A stretch of DNA of 9,349 nt from an uncultured Eubacteriales bacterium (GCA_900551415.1 URWB01000096.1:1-9349), one strand, 5' to 3'; counted from the stretch's first letter, positions 1 to 7,263 are shown. Program-made: numbers and translations. The notes: generated from the letters alone by a model not told the origin.

Positions 1-378
1 AGCCGAGAGTTTCCAGGATTTTGCATTTCGTGCGTTCGGAATATCAAAGAGGGCTGCATTATCAATATTTCCTCGGTAAGCGGACTGATGGGAAACGCGG
101 GGCAGGCCAATTACGCCGCGGCAAAAGCGGGACTGATCGGCCTGACCAAGACCGTCGCGAAGGAGCTGGCGCCGAAGGGTGTGCGCTGCAACGCGATCGC
201 GCCGGGTTTTGTCGCCACGGATATGACCGAAAAGCAAGGAGAGAACAAGCTGCTTGCCTGCATTCCGCTGGGCCGCATGGGGCAACCGGAGGAAATCGCG
301 CAGGCAGCAGCCTATCTGGCGACAGCCTCCTATGTTACCGGCGAAGTTCTGCGTGTAGACGGCGGCCTCGCCATGTAG
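1..378 (+). CDS. fabG: 3-oxoacyl-[ACP] reductase FabG, 3' part (5' end outside window)
   Basis: FabG reduces 3-oxoacyl-ACP to 3-hydroxyacyl-ACP with NADPH in the FAS II elongation cycle. About 125 codons are present, roughly the C-terminal half of a family member of about 245 residues. The short-chain dehydrogenase active site is visible: the catalytic Ser in INISSVSG and the YxxxK pair in ANYAAAKAG, with the Ser-to-Tyr spacing of 13 seen in E. coli FabG. The cofactor-side motif NAIAPGFVATDM and the C-terminal ITGE/DGG-type signature (YVTGEVLRVDGG) follow. The first 19 codons are open but match the expected FabG helix poorly, so the frame is secure only from about position 58. The stop at 376-378 lies 20 nt before fabF, and that gap carries the fabF ribosome binding site. 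Identification is firm; the 5' boundary is the window edge. Confidence 0.95.
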   Translation, partial: SREFPGFCISCVRNIKEGCIINISSVSGLMGNAGQANYAAAKAGLIGLTKTVAKELAPKGVRCNAIAPGFVATDMTEKQGENKLLACIPLGRMGQPEEIAQAAAYLATASYVTGEVLRVDGGLAM

Positions 379-398
379 AGGAGAAAGGAAGCAAGAAG

Positions 399-1634
399 AT
401 GGAAAACAGACGAGTGGTCGTGACCGGCATGGGGACGATAAGCCCAATCGGTCATCACGCGCGTGCCGCGTGGGAAAGCATGAAGGCAGGAAAAAACGGA
501 ATCGGACCGATCACGCTGTTCGATACGACAAACTATAAAACGAAGCTGGCGGCAGAGGTCAAGGATTTTGATCCGCGGGAGTACCTGGAGGTCAACGATG
601 TACTGAGAACTGACCGCAGCGTGCAATTCGCGGCAGCGGCAGCGCAGCAGGCAGCCGAAGAAAGCGGAATCGTGGGGACGATAGATCCGGAACGCTGCGC
701 GGTTCTCTTTGGCAGCGGTATCGGCGGAATCCGCACGTTTGAAGCGGAGTACAGCAAGCTGCTGGAAAAAGGACCGCGTCGTGTATCCCCGCTGTTCATT
801 CCGATGCTGATCAGCAACATGGCGTCCGGTATGATCGCGATGCGGCATGACTGCCGCGGCACAGCCATGCCGGCGGTCACCGCGTGCGCCTCCGGCTCCA
901 ATGCCATCGGAGAAGCCATGCGGCTGATCCGTCATGGGTATGCGGACGCTGTCATCACAGGCGGAACGGAGGCAGCGATCTGTCCGTCCGCGGCGGCAGG
1001 TTTTGTCAATATGCAGGCATTATCGACGGCAGAGAATCCCAATGCCGCGTCCCTGCCCTTTGACCGGCGCAGAGGCGGTTTTGTCATGGGAGAGGGGGCA
1101 GCGGCGCTGGTTTTGGAAGAGTACACGCACGCGAAAGCCAGAGGCGCGAAGATATACGGAGAGGTATGCGGTTACGGCAGCACCTGTGACGCCTATCACA
1201 TGACCGCGCCGCATCCGCAGGCCAGAGGCGGCGCGCGCGCCATGCAGGATGCCATGAAGGAAGCGGCATACAGTGAAAAGGACGTGGTCTATATCAACGC
1301 GCACGGTACCGGAACGCCGATGAATGACAAGGTGGAAACGCTAGCAATTAAAAAGGCGCTGGGCGAGGAAGCCGCGAAAAAGGCGTATGTCAGCTCCACG
1401 AAATCCATGACCGGGCATATGCTGGGCGCCGCGGGCGCCATAGAGGCGATAGCCTGTCTGATGGCGCTGCAGGAAAAAATACTGCCGCCGACGATCAATC
1501 TGCAGAAGCAGGACGAGGCGTGCGATCTTTTCTGCGTGCCGAATCAGGCAATTGCAGCGGACATTACACTGGCGATTTCCAATTCTCTCGGCTTTGGCGG
1601 GCATAACGCGAGTCTCGCGTTTCGCAGAATATAG
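399..1634 (+). CDS. fabF: 3-oxoacyl-[ACP] synthase II (beta-ketoacyl-ACP synthase FabF)
   Basis: FabF is the condensing enzyme that extends acyl-ACP by two carbons using malonyl-ACP. The product is 411 residues, close to the usual 410-413. The thiolase-fold catalytic set is complete: Cys163 in TACASGSN, His302 in NAHGTGTP, Lys335 in SSTKSMTGH and His340. The glycine-rich SLGFGGHN near the C-terminus is also present. Start choice: the reading frame is open upstream through fabG to the window edge, but homology begins at MENRRVVVTGMG. That ATG at 399 is preceded by a purine-rich Shine-Dalgarno stretch (AGGAGAAAGGA) about 10 nt away. The HGTGTPMND loop differs slightly from the usual HGTSTP. It sits in the operon 20 nt after fabG and 20 nt before accB. 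FabB is an alternative name within the family, but a FabF assignment fits the Gram-positive context. Confidence 0.97.
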   Translation: MENRRVVVTGMGTISPIGHHARAAWESMKAGKNGIGPITLFDTTNYKTKLAAEVKDFDPREYLEVNDVLRTDRSVQFAAAAAQQAAEESGIVGTIDPERCAVLFGSGIGGIRTFEAEYSKLLEKGPRRVSPLFIPMLISNMASGMIAMRHDCRGTAMPAVTACASGSNAIGEAMRLIRHGYADAVITGGTEAAICPSAAAGFVNMQALSTAENPNAASLPFDRRRGGFVMGEGAAALVLEEYTHAKARGAKIYGEVCGYGSTCDAYHMTAPHPQARGGARAMQDAMKEAAYSEKDVVYINAHGTGTPMNDKVETLAIKKALGEEAAKKAYVSSTKSMTGHMLGAAGAIEAIACLMALQEKILPPTINLQKQDEACDLFCVPNQAIAADITLAISNSLGFGGHNASLAFRRI

Positions 1635-1654
1635 AAGAAAGGTCGGTCTGACAG

Positions 1655-2158
1655 ATGAAAGAAGCAGATATTAGAAAATACGCGGGTCTGATGGAGGAGC
1701 TTGGCCTGACGGGTCTTGAAATCACCGAAGACAATCAGGTTGTAAGACTCGAACGCATCCTGCAGTCGGCGCCGACGATGCCGATGCTTTGTCCGCAGCC
1801 GATCCCGCAGGAAGATCCGGCGGGCGGCGAAAGAACGGAGAAGGAAGCGCCCGGCTCTTTTGCGGGCAGCGCGAAGACGCAGCGCGCGGCTGACGGCTGC
1901 GTCAGTATCAAATCGCCGCTGGTAGGAGTCTTTTACGCGGCACCGGCCGAAAACGCGCAGCCGTACGCGGCAATCGGCACGCATGTTAAAAAGGGGCAAA
2001 CCCTCTGTATCGTGGAAGCGATGAAGCTGATGAATGAAGTGGCCGCGGAATGCGACGGAGTGATTACCGAGATTCTTGCGGAGAACGGTCAGCTGGTGGA
2101 ATACGGTACCGAGCTGTTTCGCGTGCATCAAGATGGAGGAAGGAGTGCGGAGGCATGA
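1655..2158 (+). CDS. accB: Biotin carboxyl carrier protein of acetyl-CoA carboxylase
   Basis: AccB carries the biotin that shuttles CO2 from AccC to the AccA/AccD carboxyltransferase. The product is 167 residues. Residues 1-35 form the typical N-terminal helix-strand segment. Residues 36-80 are a Pro/Ala/Glu-rich flexible linker. Residues 82-158 form the biotinyl domain, beginning SPLVGVFYAAP. The biotinylation motif EAMKLMNE places the modified lysine at Lys124. Modification would need a biotin-protein ligase encoded elsewhere. The ATG at 1655 follows an AGAAAGG sequence about 12 nt upstream. The stop overlaps the fabZ start as ATGA, implying translational coupling. Nothing appears damaged. 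Confidence 0.97.
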   Translation: MKEADIRKYAGLMEELGLTGLEITEDNQVVRLERILQSAPTMPMLCPQPIPQEDPAGGERTEKEAPGSFAGSAKTQRAADGCVSIKSPLVGVFYAAPAENAQPYAAIGTHVKKGQTLCIVEAMKLMNEVAAECDGVITEILAENGQLVEYGTELFRVHQDGGRSAEA

Positions 2159-2583
2159 ATCAGGAAGAAATAAAGAAAATTTTACCGCATCGGGAGGATA
2201 TGCTGCTGCTTGACGATGTGGAGACTGACGGAGAGACAGCAGTCGGACATTATCGGGTGCGCGGGGATGAATTTTTCCTGCGGGGACATTTTCCGGAGAA
2301 ACCGGTTGTACCGGGCGTGATTTTATGTGAAATTCTGGCGCAATCCGCGTGCGCGCTCATGCAGGATCAGATGCGGACGGGGACGCTGCCCGTTTACACC
2401 GGCTTAAATCACGTGAAGTTTCGCAAGTCCGTCTTGCCCGGAGACCTGATCGAGACAAGCTGCCGCCTGACGCGCTGCAAGCATCCTTTTTATTTCGCAG
2501 AAGGAAAAGCGCAGGTGGGAGACGCGGTGTGCGTCACCGCGGAATTTTCGTTCGCGCTGAGAGAGGGTTCCGATGTTTTCTAA
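2155..2583 (+). CDS. fabZ: 3-hydroxyacyl-[ACP] dehydratase FabZ
   Basis: FabZ dehydrates 3-hydroxyacyl-ACP to trans-2-enoyl-ACP. The product is 142 residues, typical for this hot-dog-fold family. The N-terminal signature IKKILPHREDMLLLD is present. The catalytic His45 lies in GHFPEKPVVPGV and Glu59 in ILCEILAQSA. The later FRKSVLPGD motif is also characteristic. The frame is open farther upstream inside accB, but the ATG at 2155 is chosen because homology starts there, it forms an ATGA overlap with the accB stop, and GGAGGAAGGAG lies 9 nt upstream. The 3' end overlaps accC by 11 nt. FabA is excluded by length and motif spacing. Confidence 0.96.
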   Translation: MNQEEIKKILPHREDMLLLDDVETDGETAVGHYRVRGDEFFLRGHFPEKPVVPGVILCEILAQSACALMQDQMRTGTLPVYTGLNHVKFRKSVLPGDLIETSCRLTRCKHPFYFAEGKAQVGDAVCVTAEFSFALREGSDVF

Positions 2584-3877
2584 GATTCTGGTCGCCAATC
2601 GCGGCGAAATTGCTGTGCGCATCATCCGAGCGTGCCGGGAAATGGGCGTGGAGACGGTGGCGGTTTATTCCGAGGTCGACCGGCACGCGCTGCATGTCCT
2701 GCTCGCAGATGAAAGCTGCTGCATCGGTGGTCCGGAGGCGGCGTCCAGCTATCTGAATCAGAAGCAGATCATCGCGGCAGCCCTGCTTCACGGTGCGCAG
2801 GCAATCCATCCGGGATATGGATTCTTGTCGGAAAACGCGGATTTCGCGAGACTCTGCCGCAAAAACGGGCTGGTCTTTATCGGACCGGAGCCGGAGAACA
2901 TGGAGAGACTCAGTGACAAGGCGGCGCTCAAGGAACTGATGCGGGAAGCGGGACTTCCTGTGATCCCGGGGAGCAAAACAGTCAAAACGCCGCAGGAGGT
3001 AAAACAGGAAGCGACGAAGCTCGGCTATCCTGTCATGCTCAAAGCCTGTGCGGGCGGCGGAGGCAGAGGTATTCGCCTGATTCACGCGGAAGCAGAAACG
3101 GAGGACGCGTATTTCGCGGCGACGAGCGAAGCCGTCAGCGCCTTCGGAGACGGAAGCGTATATCTTGAAAAATATGTGTTTCCGGCCAGACATGTGGAAT
3201 TACAAATTTTGGCTGATGAAGCAGGCCATGTCGTCTGTCTGGGCGAGCGCGACTGTTCTGTGCAGCGACGAAATCAAAAATTACTGGAAGAAACGCCCTC
3301 TCCGGCGGTGGGAGAAGCGCAGCGAAGTAAACTCATCGCGGCAGCGGCGCGCGCCGTTAAGAAAATCGGTTATGTCGGCGCAGGCACGCTGGAATTTCTT
3401 CTGGACAGCAGGGGGAACTTCTGGTTTATGGAAATGAATATCCGCCTGCAGGTGGAACACGCGGTGACGGAGATGCTGACCGGCATCGATCTGGTAAAAT
3501 GGCAGATTCGCGTCGCGGCAGGCATTCCGCTGGATTTTACGCAAACGGAAATCTCGTTGACAGGCTGCGCGGTCGAATGCCGCATCAACGCGGGAAGCTG
3601 TGGGAAGCTGAAACTCCTGCATGTGCCGGGCGGTCCTGCCATAAGGTTCGATACCTCCCTGTTCAGCGGCAGCGAAGTCACGCCGTATTATGATTCCCTT
3701 TTAGGCAAGCTGATCGTGTTTGCCAAAACAAGAGAAGAAAGCTTGCGAAAGATGAAGGCGGCGCTTTGTGAGCTGCTTATCGATGGAATTTCGACAAACA
3801 TCGAGGAACAGCTCCGGATTTTAGATGATGAGCGCTTTGCCTCCGGCAACTATGATTTGACATTTATGGGAGAATAG
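2573..3877 (+). CDS. accC: Biotin carboxylase subunit of acetyl-CoA carboxylase (with internal deletion in a conserved loop)
   Basis: AccC carboxylates the biotin on AccB using ATP and bicarbonate. The product is 434 residues, against about 449 in E. coli. Domains in order: biotin-carboxylase N-terminal domain (MFSKILVANRGEIAVRI to about 110), ATP-grasp (about 113-310) and C-terminal domain (about 330-434). Visible ligands include Lys116, Lys157, the GGGGRG loop 161-166, the EKY of 199-201, Glu287, Asn289, Arg291 and QVEH 293-296. The catalytic Arg337 in ECRINA is kept. Directly after it, the family's INAEDPxxFxPSPGK segment is reduced to INAGSCGK, a loss of about seven residues, with a 9-bp direct repeat in the DNA there. 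The C-terminal tail is also a little short. The start at 2573 lies inside fabZ with GAGAGGG 5 nt upstream. Identity is certain; full activity is inferred. Confidence 0.96.
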   Translation: MFSKILVANRGEIAVRIIRACREMGVETVAVYSEVDRHALHVLLADESCCIGGPEAASSYLNQKQIIAAALLHGAQAIHPGYGFLSENADFARLCRKNGLVFIGPEPENMERLSDKAALKELMREAGLPVIPGSKTVKTPQEVKQEATKLGYPVMLKACAGGGGRGIRLIHAEAETEDAYFAATSEAVSAFGDGSVYLEKYVFPARHVELQILADEAGHVVCLGERDCSVQRRNQKLLEETPSPAVGEAQRSKLIAAAARAVKKIGYVGAGTLEFLLDSRGNFWFMEMNIRLQVEHAVTEMLTGIDLVKWQIRVAAGIPLDFTQTEISLTGCAVECRINAGSCGKLKLLHVPGGPAIRFDTSLFSGSEVTPYYDSLLGKLIVFAKTREESLRKMKAALCELLIDGISTNIEEQLRILDDERFASGNYDLTFMGE

Positions 3878-3879
3878 AA

Positions 3880-4767
3880 ATGGCATTCATACAATTTTTG
3901 AAACCAAAGAACCGTCTGGAGGAAGGCGGGCGAAACCAGGCACCGATGCAGCTGGATGAGGGGGAACCGGAAAAAAACTGTCCCAACTGTCACAAAGATA
4001 TTCCGATCAGCAGACTTGCGGCAGCAGACATGGTGTGCCGATGCGGATACCATTTCAGACTGCGGGCAAGACAGCGGATCGAAGTGCTTACGGACCGAGG
4101 AAGCTTTTGGGAACTGTATAAAAATCTCAGTACCGACGATCCGCTTCAGTTTCCGGGCTATCGGCAAAAGCTGAAGCTGGCAGCCTCGATGAGCAACGAG
4201 CAAGAGGGCGTCCTCTGCGGTACAGCGAAAATTTATGAACAGGCATGTTGTCTGTTCGTGATGGATCCATATTTTATGATGGGAAGCATGGGAACCGTTG
4301 TGGGAGATAAAATTACGGCATTGTTTGAGTACGCCCTGGCTCGTCACCTTCCGGTCGTCGGATTTACCGTTTCCGGCGGCGCGAGAATGCAGGAGGGACT
4401 GCTCTCCTTGATGCAGATGGCGAAAACCAGTGCCGCGGTAAAACGACACAGCGACGCGGGGCTTCTGTATCTTGCGGTATTGACAGACCCGACCACAGGC
4501 GGCGTTACGGCCAGTTTCGCGATGGAAGCGGATATCATTCTGGCGGAGCCTGGCGCGACGGTGGGCTTTGCCGGCGCGCGTGTCATCAAGCAAACGACGA
4601 GAAAATCGCTGCCGAAAGGATTTCAGACCGCAGAATTTGTACTCGAGCATGGATTTCTTGACGGGATTTGCCCTCGAAGCAGTCAGAAACGTGTCATTGC
4701 GAAGCTGCTGGAGCTGCATGACCGCGGCGCGTGCGGACACAAAATGACGGAAAGGACAAGAGAATGA
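3880..4767 (+). CDS. accD: Acetyl-CoA carboxylase carboxyltransferase subunit beta
   Basis: AccD pairs with AccA to transfer the carboxyl group from carboxybiotin to acetyl-CoA, giving malonyl-CoA. The product is 295 residues. An N-terminal zinc ribbon (residues 34-55) precedes a crotonase-fold domain. The domain holds GSMGTVVGDK (135-144), the oxyanion-hole motif SGGARMQEG (165-173), LTDPTTGGV (201-209) and LPKGFQTAEFVLEHGF (244-259). Oddities: the ribbon reads C34-x2-C37 then C53-x-C55, one residue short of the usual second CxxC. GFAGARVI has Ala233 where Pro is usual, and MDPYFMMGSMG departs from the family's MDxxFMGGSMG. The gene starts 2 nt after accC with GGGAGA just upstream and overlaps accA by ATGA. 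The assignment is secure. Confidence 0.96.
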   Translation: MAFIQFLKPKNRLEEGGRNQAPMQLDEGEPEKNCPNCHKDIPISRLAAADMVCRCGYHFRLRARQRIEVLTDRGSFWELYKNLSTDDPLQFPGYRQKLKLAASMSNEQEGVLCGTAKIYEQACCLFVMDPYFMMGSMGTVVGDKITALFEYALARHLPVVGFTVSGGARMQEGLLSLMQMAKTSAAVKRHSDAGLLYLAVLTDPTTGGVTASFAMEADIILAEPGATVGFAGARVIKQTTRKSLPKGFQTAEFVLEHGFLDGICPRSSQKRVIAKLLELHDRGACGHKMTERTRE

Positions 4768-5561
4768 GCGAGAATCTTTATCATCGGGTCAAGCTGGCCA
4801 GAGACAGCAAGCGTCCTACGGGGCTGGATTACATCCGGCATATCTTCAAAGATTTTACAGAGCTGCATGGTGACCGGAGATTCGCCGATGATCCGGCGAT
4901 TGTGGGCGGTATCGCCTGGCTTTCCGGTATGCCGGTTACGGTCATCGCAATTGAAAAAGGACATACGGCAAAGGAACGCGGTTTTCGTAATTTTGGCGCG
5001 CCGCATCCGGAGGGATACCGCAAAGCGCTGCGCCTGATGAAACAGGCGGAAAAATTCGGCAGACCAATCGTGCTGTTTGTGGATACCTCCGGCGCGTACT
5101 GTGGCATCGGCGCGGAGGAACGCGGGCAAGGACAGGCCATCGCGGAAAATCTCCTGGAAATGTCCACGCTGTGCGTGCCGATCGTATCAGTGATGATCGG
5201 AGAAGGCGGCTCCGGCGGCGCGCTGGCGCTGGCGGCAGGAGATCGGGTCTGGATGCTGGAAAATGCCGTCTATTCTGTGATTTCACCGGAAGGCTGCGCC
5301 AGTATTCTCTGGAAGGATGCGGCGAAGGCGGGTGAAGCGGCGGCTTGTCTGAAGCTCACCGCTCAAGACGCAAAAGAATTCGGGCTCATCGAGCAGATCA
5401 TTTCCGAAGCAGGCATAGGAAAAAAGGAATACTATGACCGCATAGGCGCCTTGCTCACAGAGGAACTCCGCGCGCTTTGCATGAAACCGAACCTGTTGGA
5501 GCTGCGCTACCGGAGATTTCGCAAAATCGGCGCTTATGAGACGGAAGAGGAGACAAGATAA
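4764..5561 (+). CDS. accA: Acetyl-CoA carboxylase carboxyltransferase subunit alpha (short form)
   Basis: AccA is the partner of AccD in the carboxyltransferase and forms the carboxybiotin side of the active site. The product is 265 residues, shorter than the 319 of E. coli because the roughly 55-residue N-terminal helical region is missing; short forms are known in Clostridia. Visible motifs are ELHGDRRFADDPAIVGGIA (33-51), RNFGAPHPEGYRKALRLM (75-92), GIGAEERGQGQAIA (114-127), the oxyanion-hole GEGGSGGALALA (146-157) and SPEGCASILWK (174-184). Ser109 in VDTSGAY replaces a nearly invariant Pro, and AIEKG replaces the usual GHQKG. The ATG at 4764 is preferred over an in-frame upstream start at 4731 because it overlaps the accD stop as ATGA, follows GGAAAGGA, and begins the homologous region. 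Confidence 0.95.
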   Translation: MSENLYHRVKLARDSKRPTGLDYIRHIFKDFTELHGDRRFADDPAIVGGIAWLSGMPVTVIAIEKGHTAKERGFRNFGAPHPEGYRKALRLMKQAEKFGRPIVLFVDTSGAYCGIGAEERGQGQAIAENLLEMSTLCVPIVSVMIGEGGSGGALALAAGDRVWMLENAVYSVISPEGCASILWKDAAKAGEAAACLKLTAQDAKEFGLIEQIISEAGIGKKEYYDRIGALLTEELRALCMKPNLLELRYRRFRKIGAYETEEETR

Positions 5562-5564
5562 GAA

Positions 5565-7214
5565 ATGAGCATGGAACGAGAATTTTGCGTTGAAAAGATC
5601 GACGCGTACGGCGCGTTAAAAAAACTGGAGCTGCAGTATCCGCGAAATTTTAATTTCGGCTATGATGTGGTCGATGTTATCGCGGCAAGAACACCGCAAA
5701 AAAAAGCGCTTGTCTGGTGCAATGCGGAAGGGGAAGAACACATCTTTACCTTCGAGGATATCAGAAGATTCAGCAACCGGATGGCGCATGTATTCCAAAA
5801 AGCGGGGATTCAAAGGGGCGACCGCGTCATGGTGGTGCTGAAACGACATTATGAATACTGGTTCGCGGCGATCGCGCTGCATAAGCTTGGCGCTGTGATG
5901 ATCCCGGCTACACACATGCTGACGGTTTCCGATTTCGCTTACCGTATGGAAAGTGCGCGCATGCGCGGCATCATCTGCACCCCGCAAAATGATGTCCCGC
6001 GCAAAATCAGAGAAGCGCTCGCAAGAACCGGCCTTGCGGCAAAGCTTTGGACGGTGCGGCAGGACGTGGAGGGCTTCGATAATATGAGCAAAGCCATGAA
6101 CGAGGAAAGCGCGGAGAGCGAAGTGTTCGCGCGGGCAGAAACGAGCGTTGAGGATCCGATGCTGCTGTATTTCACATCGGGAACCACCGGAGAACCAAAA
6201 GGCGTGATCCACGACTTTGCCTATCCGCTCGCGCACATCGTTACCGCGAAGTACTGGCAGCAGGCAACAGACGGCGGTCTGCACTTCACCGTTGCCGAAA
6301 CCGGTTGGGCGAAAGCTTCCTGGGGAAAGCTCTACGGCCAATGGCTGGTGGGGAGCGCGGTGATGGTTTATGATTTCGACAATTTTGACCCGAAACAGCT
6401 GGTGAGGATCATCAATCGTTATGGCGTGACCTCCTTCTGCGCGCCGCCGACCGTCTATCGCTATCTGATCCGTAAGGGAATTCCGGCCATGCCGACGCTT
6501 CGTCACGCGAGCACCGCGGGAGAAACGCTGGCACCGGAGGTGTTCAGAAAGTTTACTGCGCTTACAGGGCTGCCGCTTTGTGAGGGCTACGGACAGACGG
6601 AAACCACCCTGCTCATGGCGAATTTTAAGGGAATGGACGCAAAAGAAGGTTCGATGGGAAGCTTGTCGCCGTTTTATGATATCCGCCTGCAGGGCAGAGA
6701 GGGAAATCCTGTAAAGCAGGGTGAAATCGGTGAAGTGGTCATTGTTCCGCCCCGAAACGGCAGACCGATTGGAATATTTACGGGATATCTGGATAACGAA
6801 GCACAGTATCGTCATGTATGGCGAGGCGGCGTCTATCATACCGGAGACGCGGCCTATCAGGATGAAGAAGGGCGGTACTGGTTTCACGGGCGCTTTGATG
6901 ATATCATCAAAACAGGCGGCTTTCGGGTCGGACCCTATGAGGTCGAGAATATCCTGATGGAACATCCCGCTGTGCTTGAATGCAGCGTGATCGGCGTAGC
7001 GGACGCTTCGCGGGGACAAGCGATTAAAGCGATCATTACGCCGGGAGGCGGATATGAGGCCAGTGAGGCGCTGAAACAGCAAATCAAAGAATTTTGCAAC
7101 GCGCGGCTGGCTGAGTATAAATGGGTTCGTATCATCGAATTTACAGAGGAAATGCCAAAGACGATTAGCGGGAAAATCAAAAAACAGGAACAGCGGCGCC
7201 AATCCGCATCTTGA
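5565..7214 (+). CDS. AMP-forming acyl-CoA synthetase, medium-chain/acetyl-CoA synthetase-like
   Basis: This adenylate-forming enzyme converts a carboxylic acid, ATP and CoA to acyl-CoA, AMP and PPi in the cytoplasm. The product is 549 residues, as in medium-chain acyl-CoA synthetases and shorter than the roughly 650 of acetyl-CoA synthetase Acs. Core motifs: P-loop YFTSGTTGEPKGV (202-214), YGQTET (342-347), YHTGD with Asp428, GRFDDIIKTGGFRVGPYEVE (442-461), and the C-terminal PKTISGK with catalytic Lys537. The motif reads EGYGQTET where acetate-specific Acs has WWQTET; Gly343 takes the place of the Trp that limits the pocket to acetate, so a larger acid is likely. It starts 3 nt after accA with AGAGGAG about 12 nt upstream; a second Met two codons on is less well spaced. 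Substrate is unknown. Its position suggests primer supply or fatty-acid reuse, which is inference. Confidence 0.88.
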   Translation: MSMEREFCVEKIDAYGALKKLELQYPRNFNFGYDVVDVIAARTPQKKALVWCNAEGEEHIFTFEDIRRFSNRMAHVFQKAGIQRGDRVMVVLKRHYEYWFAAIALHKLGAVMIPATHMLTVSDFAYRMESARMRGIICTPQNDVPRKIREALARTGLAAKLWTVRQDVEGFDNMSKAMNEESAESEVFARAETSVEDPMLLYFTSGTTGEPKGVIHDFAYPLAHIVTAKYWQQATDGGLHFTVAETGWAKASWGKLYGQWLVGSAVMVYDFDNFDPKQLVRIINRYGVTSFCAPPTVYRYLIRKGIPAMPTLRHASTAGETLAPEVFRKFTALTGLPLCEGYGQTETTLLMANFKGMDAKEGSMGSLSPFYDIRLQGREGNPVKQGEIGEVVIVPPRNGRPIGIFTGYLDNEAQYRHVWRGGVYHTGDAAYQDEEGRYWFHGRFDDIIKTGGFRVGPYEVENILMEHPAVLECSVIGVADASRGQAIKAIITPGGGYEASEALKQQIKEFCNARLAEYKWVRIIEFTEEMPKTISGKIKKQEQRRQSAS

Positions 7215-7239
7215 CAAGAGAAAGAGATTCAGATAGACT
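7211..7239 (+). promoter_or_regulatory. Putative sigma-A promoter P1 upstream of the PAS regulator
   Basis: A perfect -35 hexamer TTGACA (7211-7216) is followed after 17 bp by TAGACT (7234-7239), which matches TATAAT at four of six positions including the key T1, A2 and T6. The -35 box contains the stop codon of the acyl-CoA synthetase gene. Transcription would begin near 7246, so its transcript would include the hairpin at 7264-7295. Assignment rests on sequence match only. Confidence 0.45.
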
Positions 7240-7262
7240 TTTGCAGCGAGGTAGGCTATAAT
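7234..7262 (+). promoter_or_regulatory. Putative sigma-A promoter P2 upstream of the PAS regulator
   Basis: A perfect -10 hexamer TATAAT (7257-7262) lies 17 bp downstream of TAGACT (7234-7239), which matches the -35 consensus TTGACA at four of six positions. The same hexamer could serve as the -10 of P1. The expected start is near 7269, placing the hairpin at the extreme 5' end of the transcript and leaving a leader of about 80 nt before the regulator's start codon. Confidence 0.55.
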
Positions 7263-7263
7263 G

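Noticed and set aside
21..398. N-terminal extension of fabF over the fabG region
   Set aside because: The frame is open only by chance; the translation is low-complexity Arg/Gly-rich, fabG uses another frame with proper motifs, and the ATG at 399 has a good ribosome site and starts the homology.
2050..2154. Upstream in-frame start for fabZ inside accB
   Set aside because: The added residues are not FabZ-like; the ATGA overlap and strong ribosome site support 2155.
3850..4740. 296-codon minus-strand open frame opposite accD
   Set aside because: Same type of antisense shadow; no family resemblance, and accD motifs are clear on the other strand.
7211..7262. TTGACA and TATAAT taken together as one promoter
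   Set aside because: They are 40 bp apart, far beyond a workable spacer; each instead pairs with the TAGACT hexamer in between.
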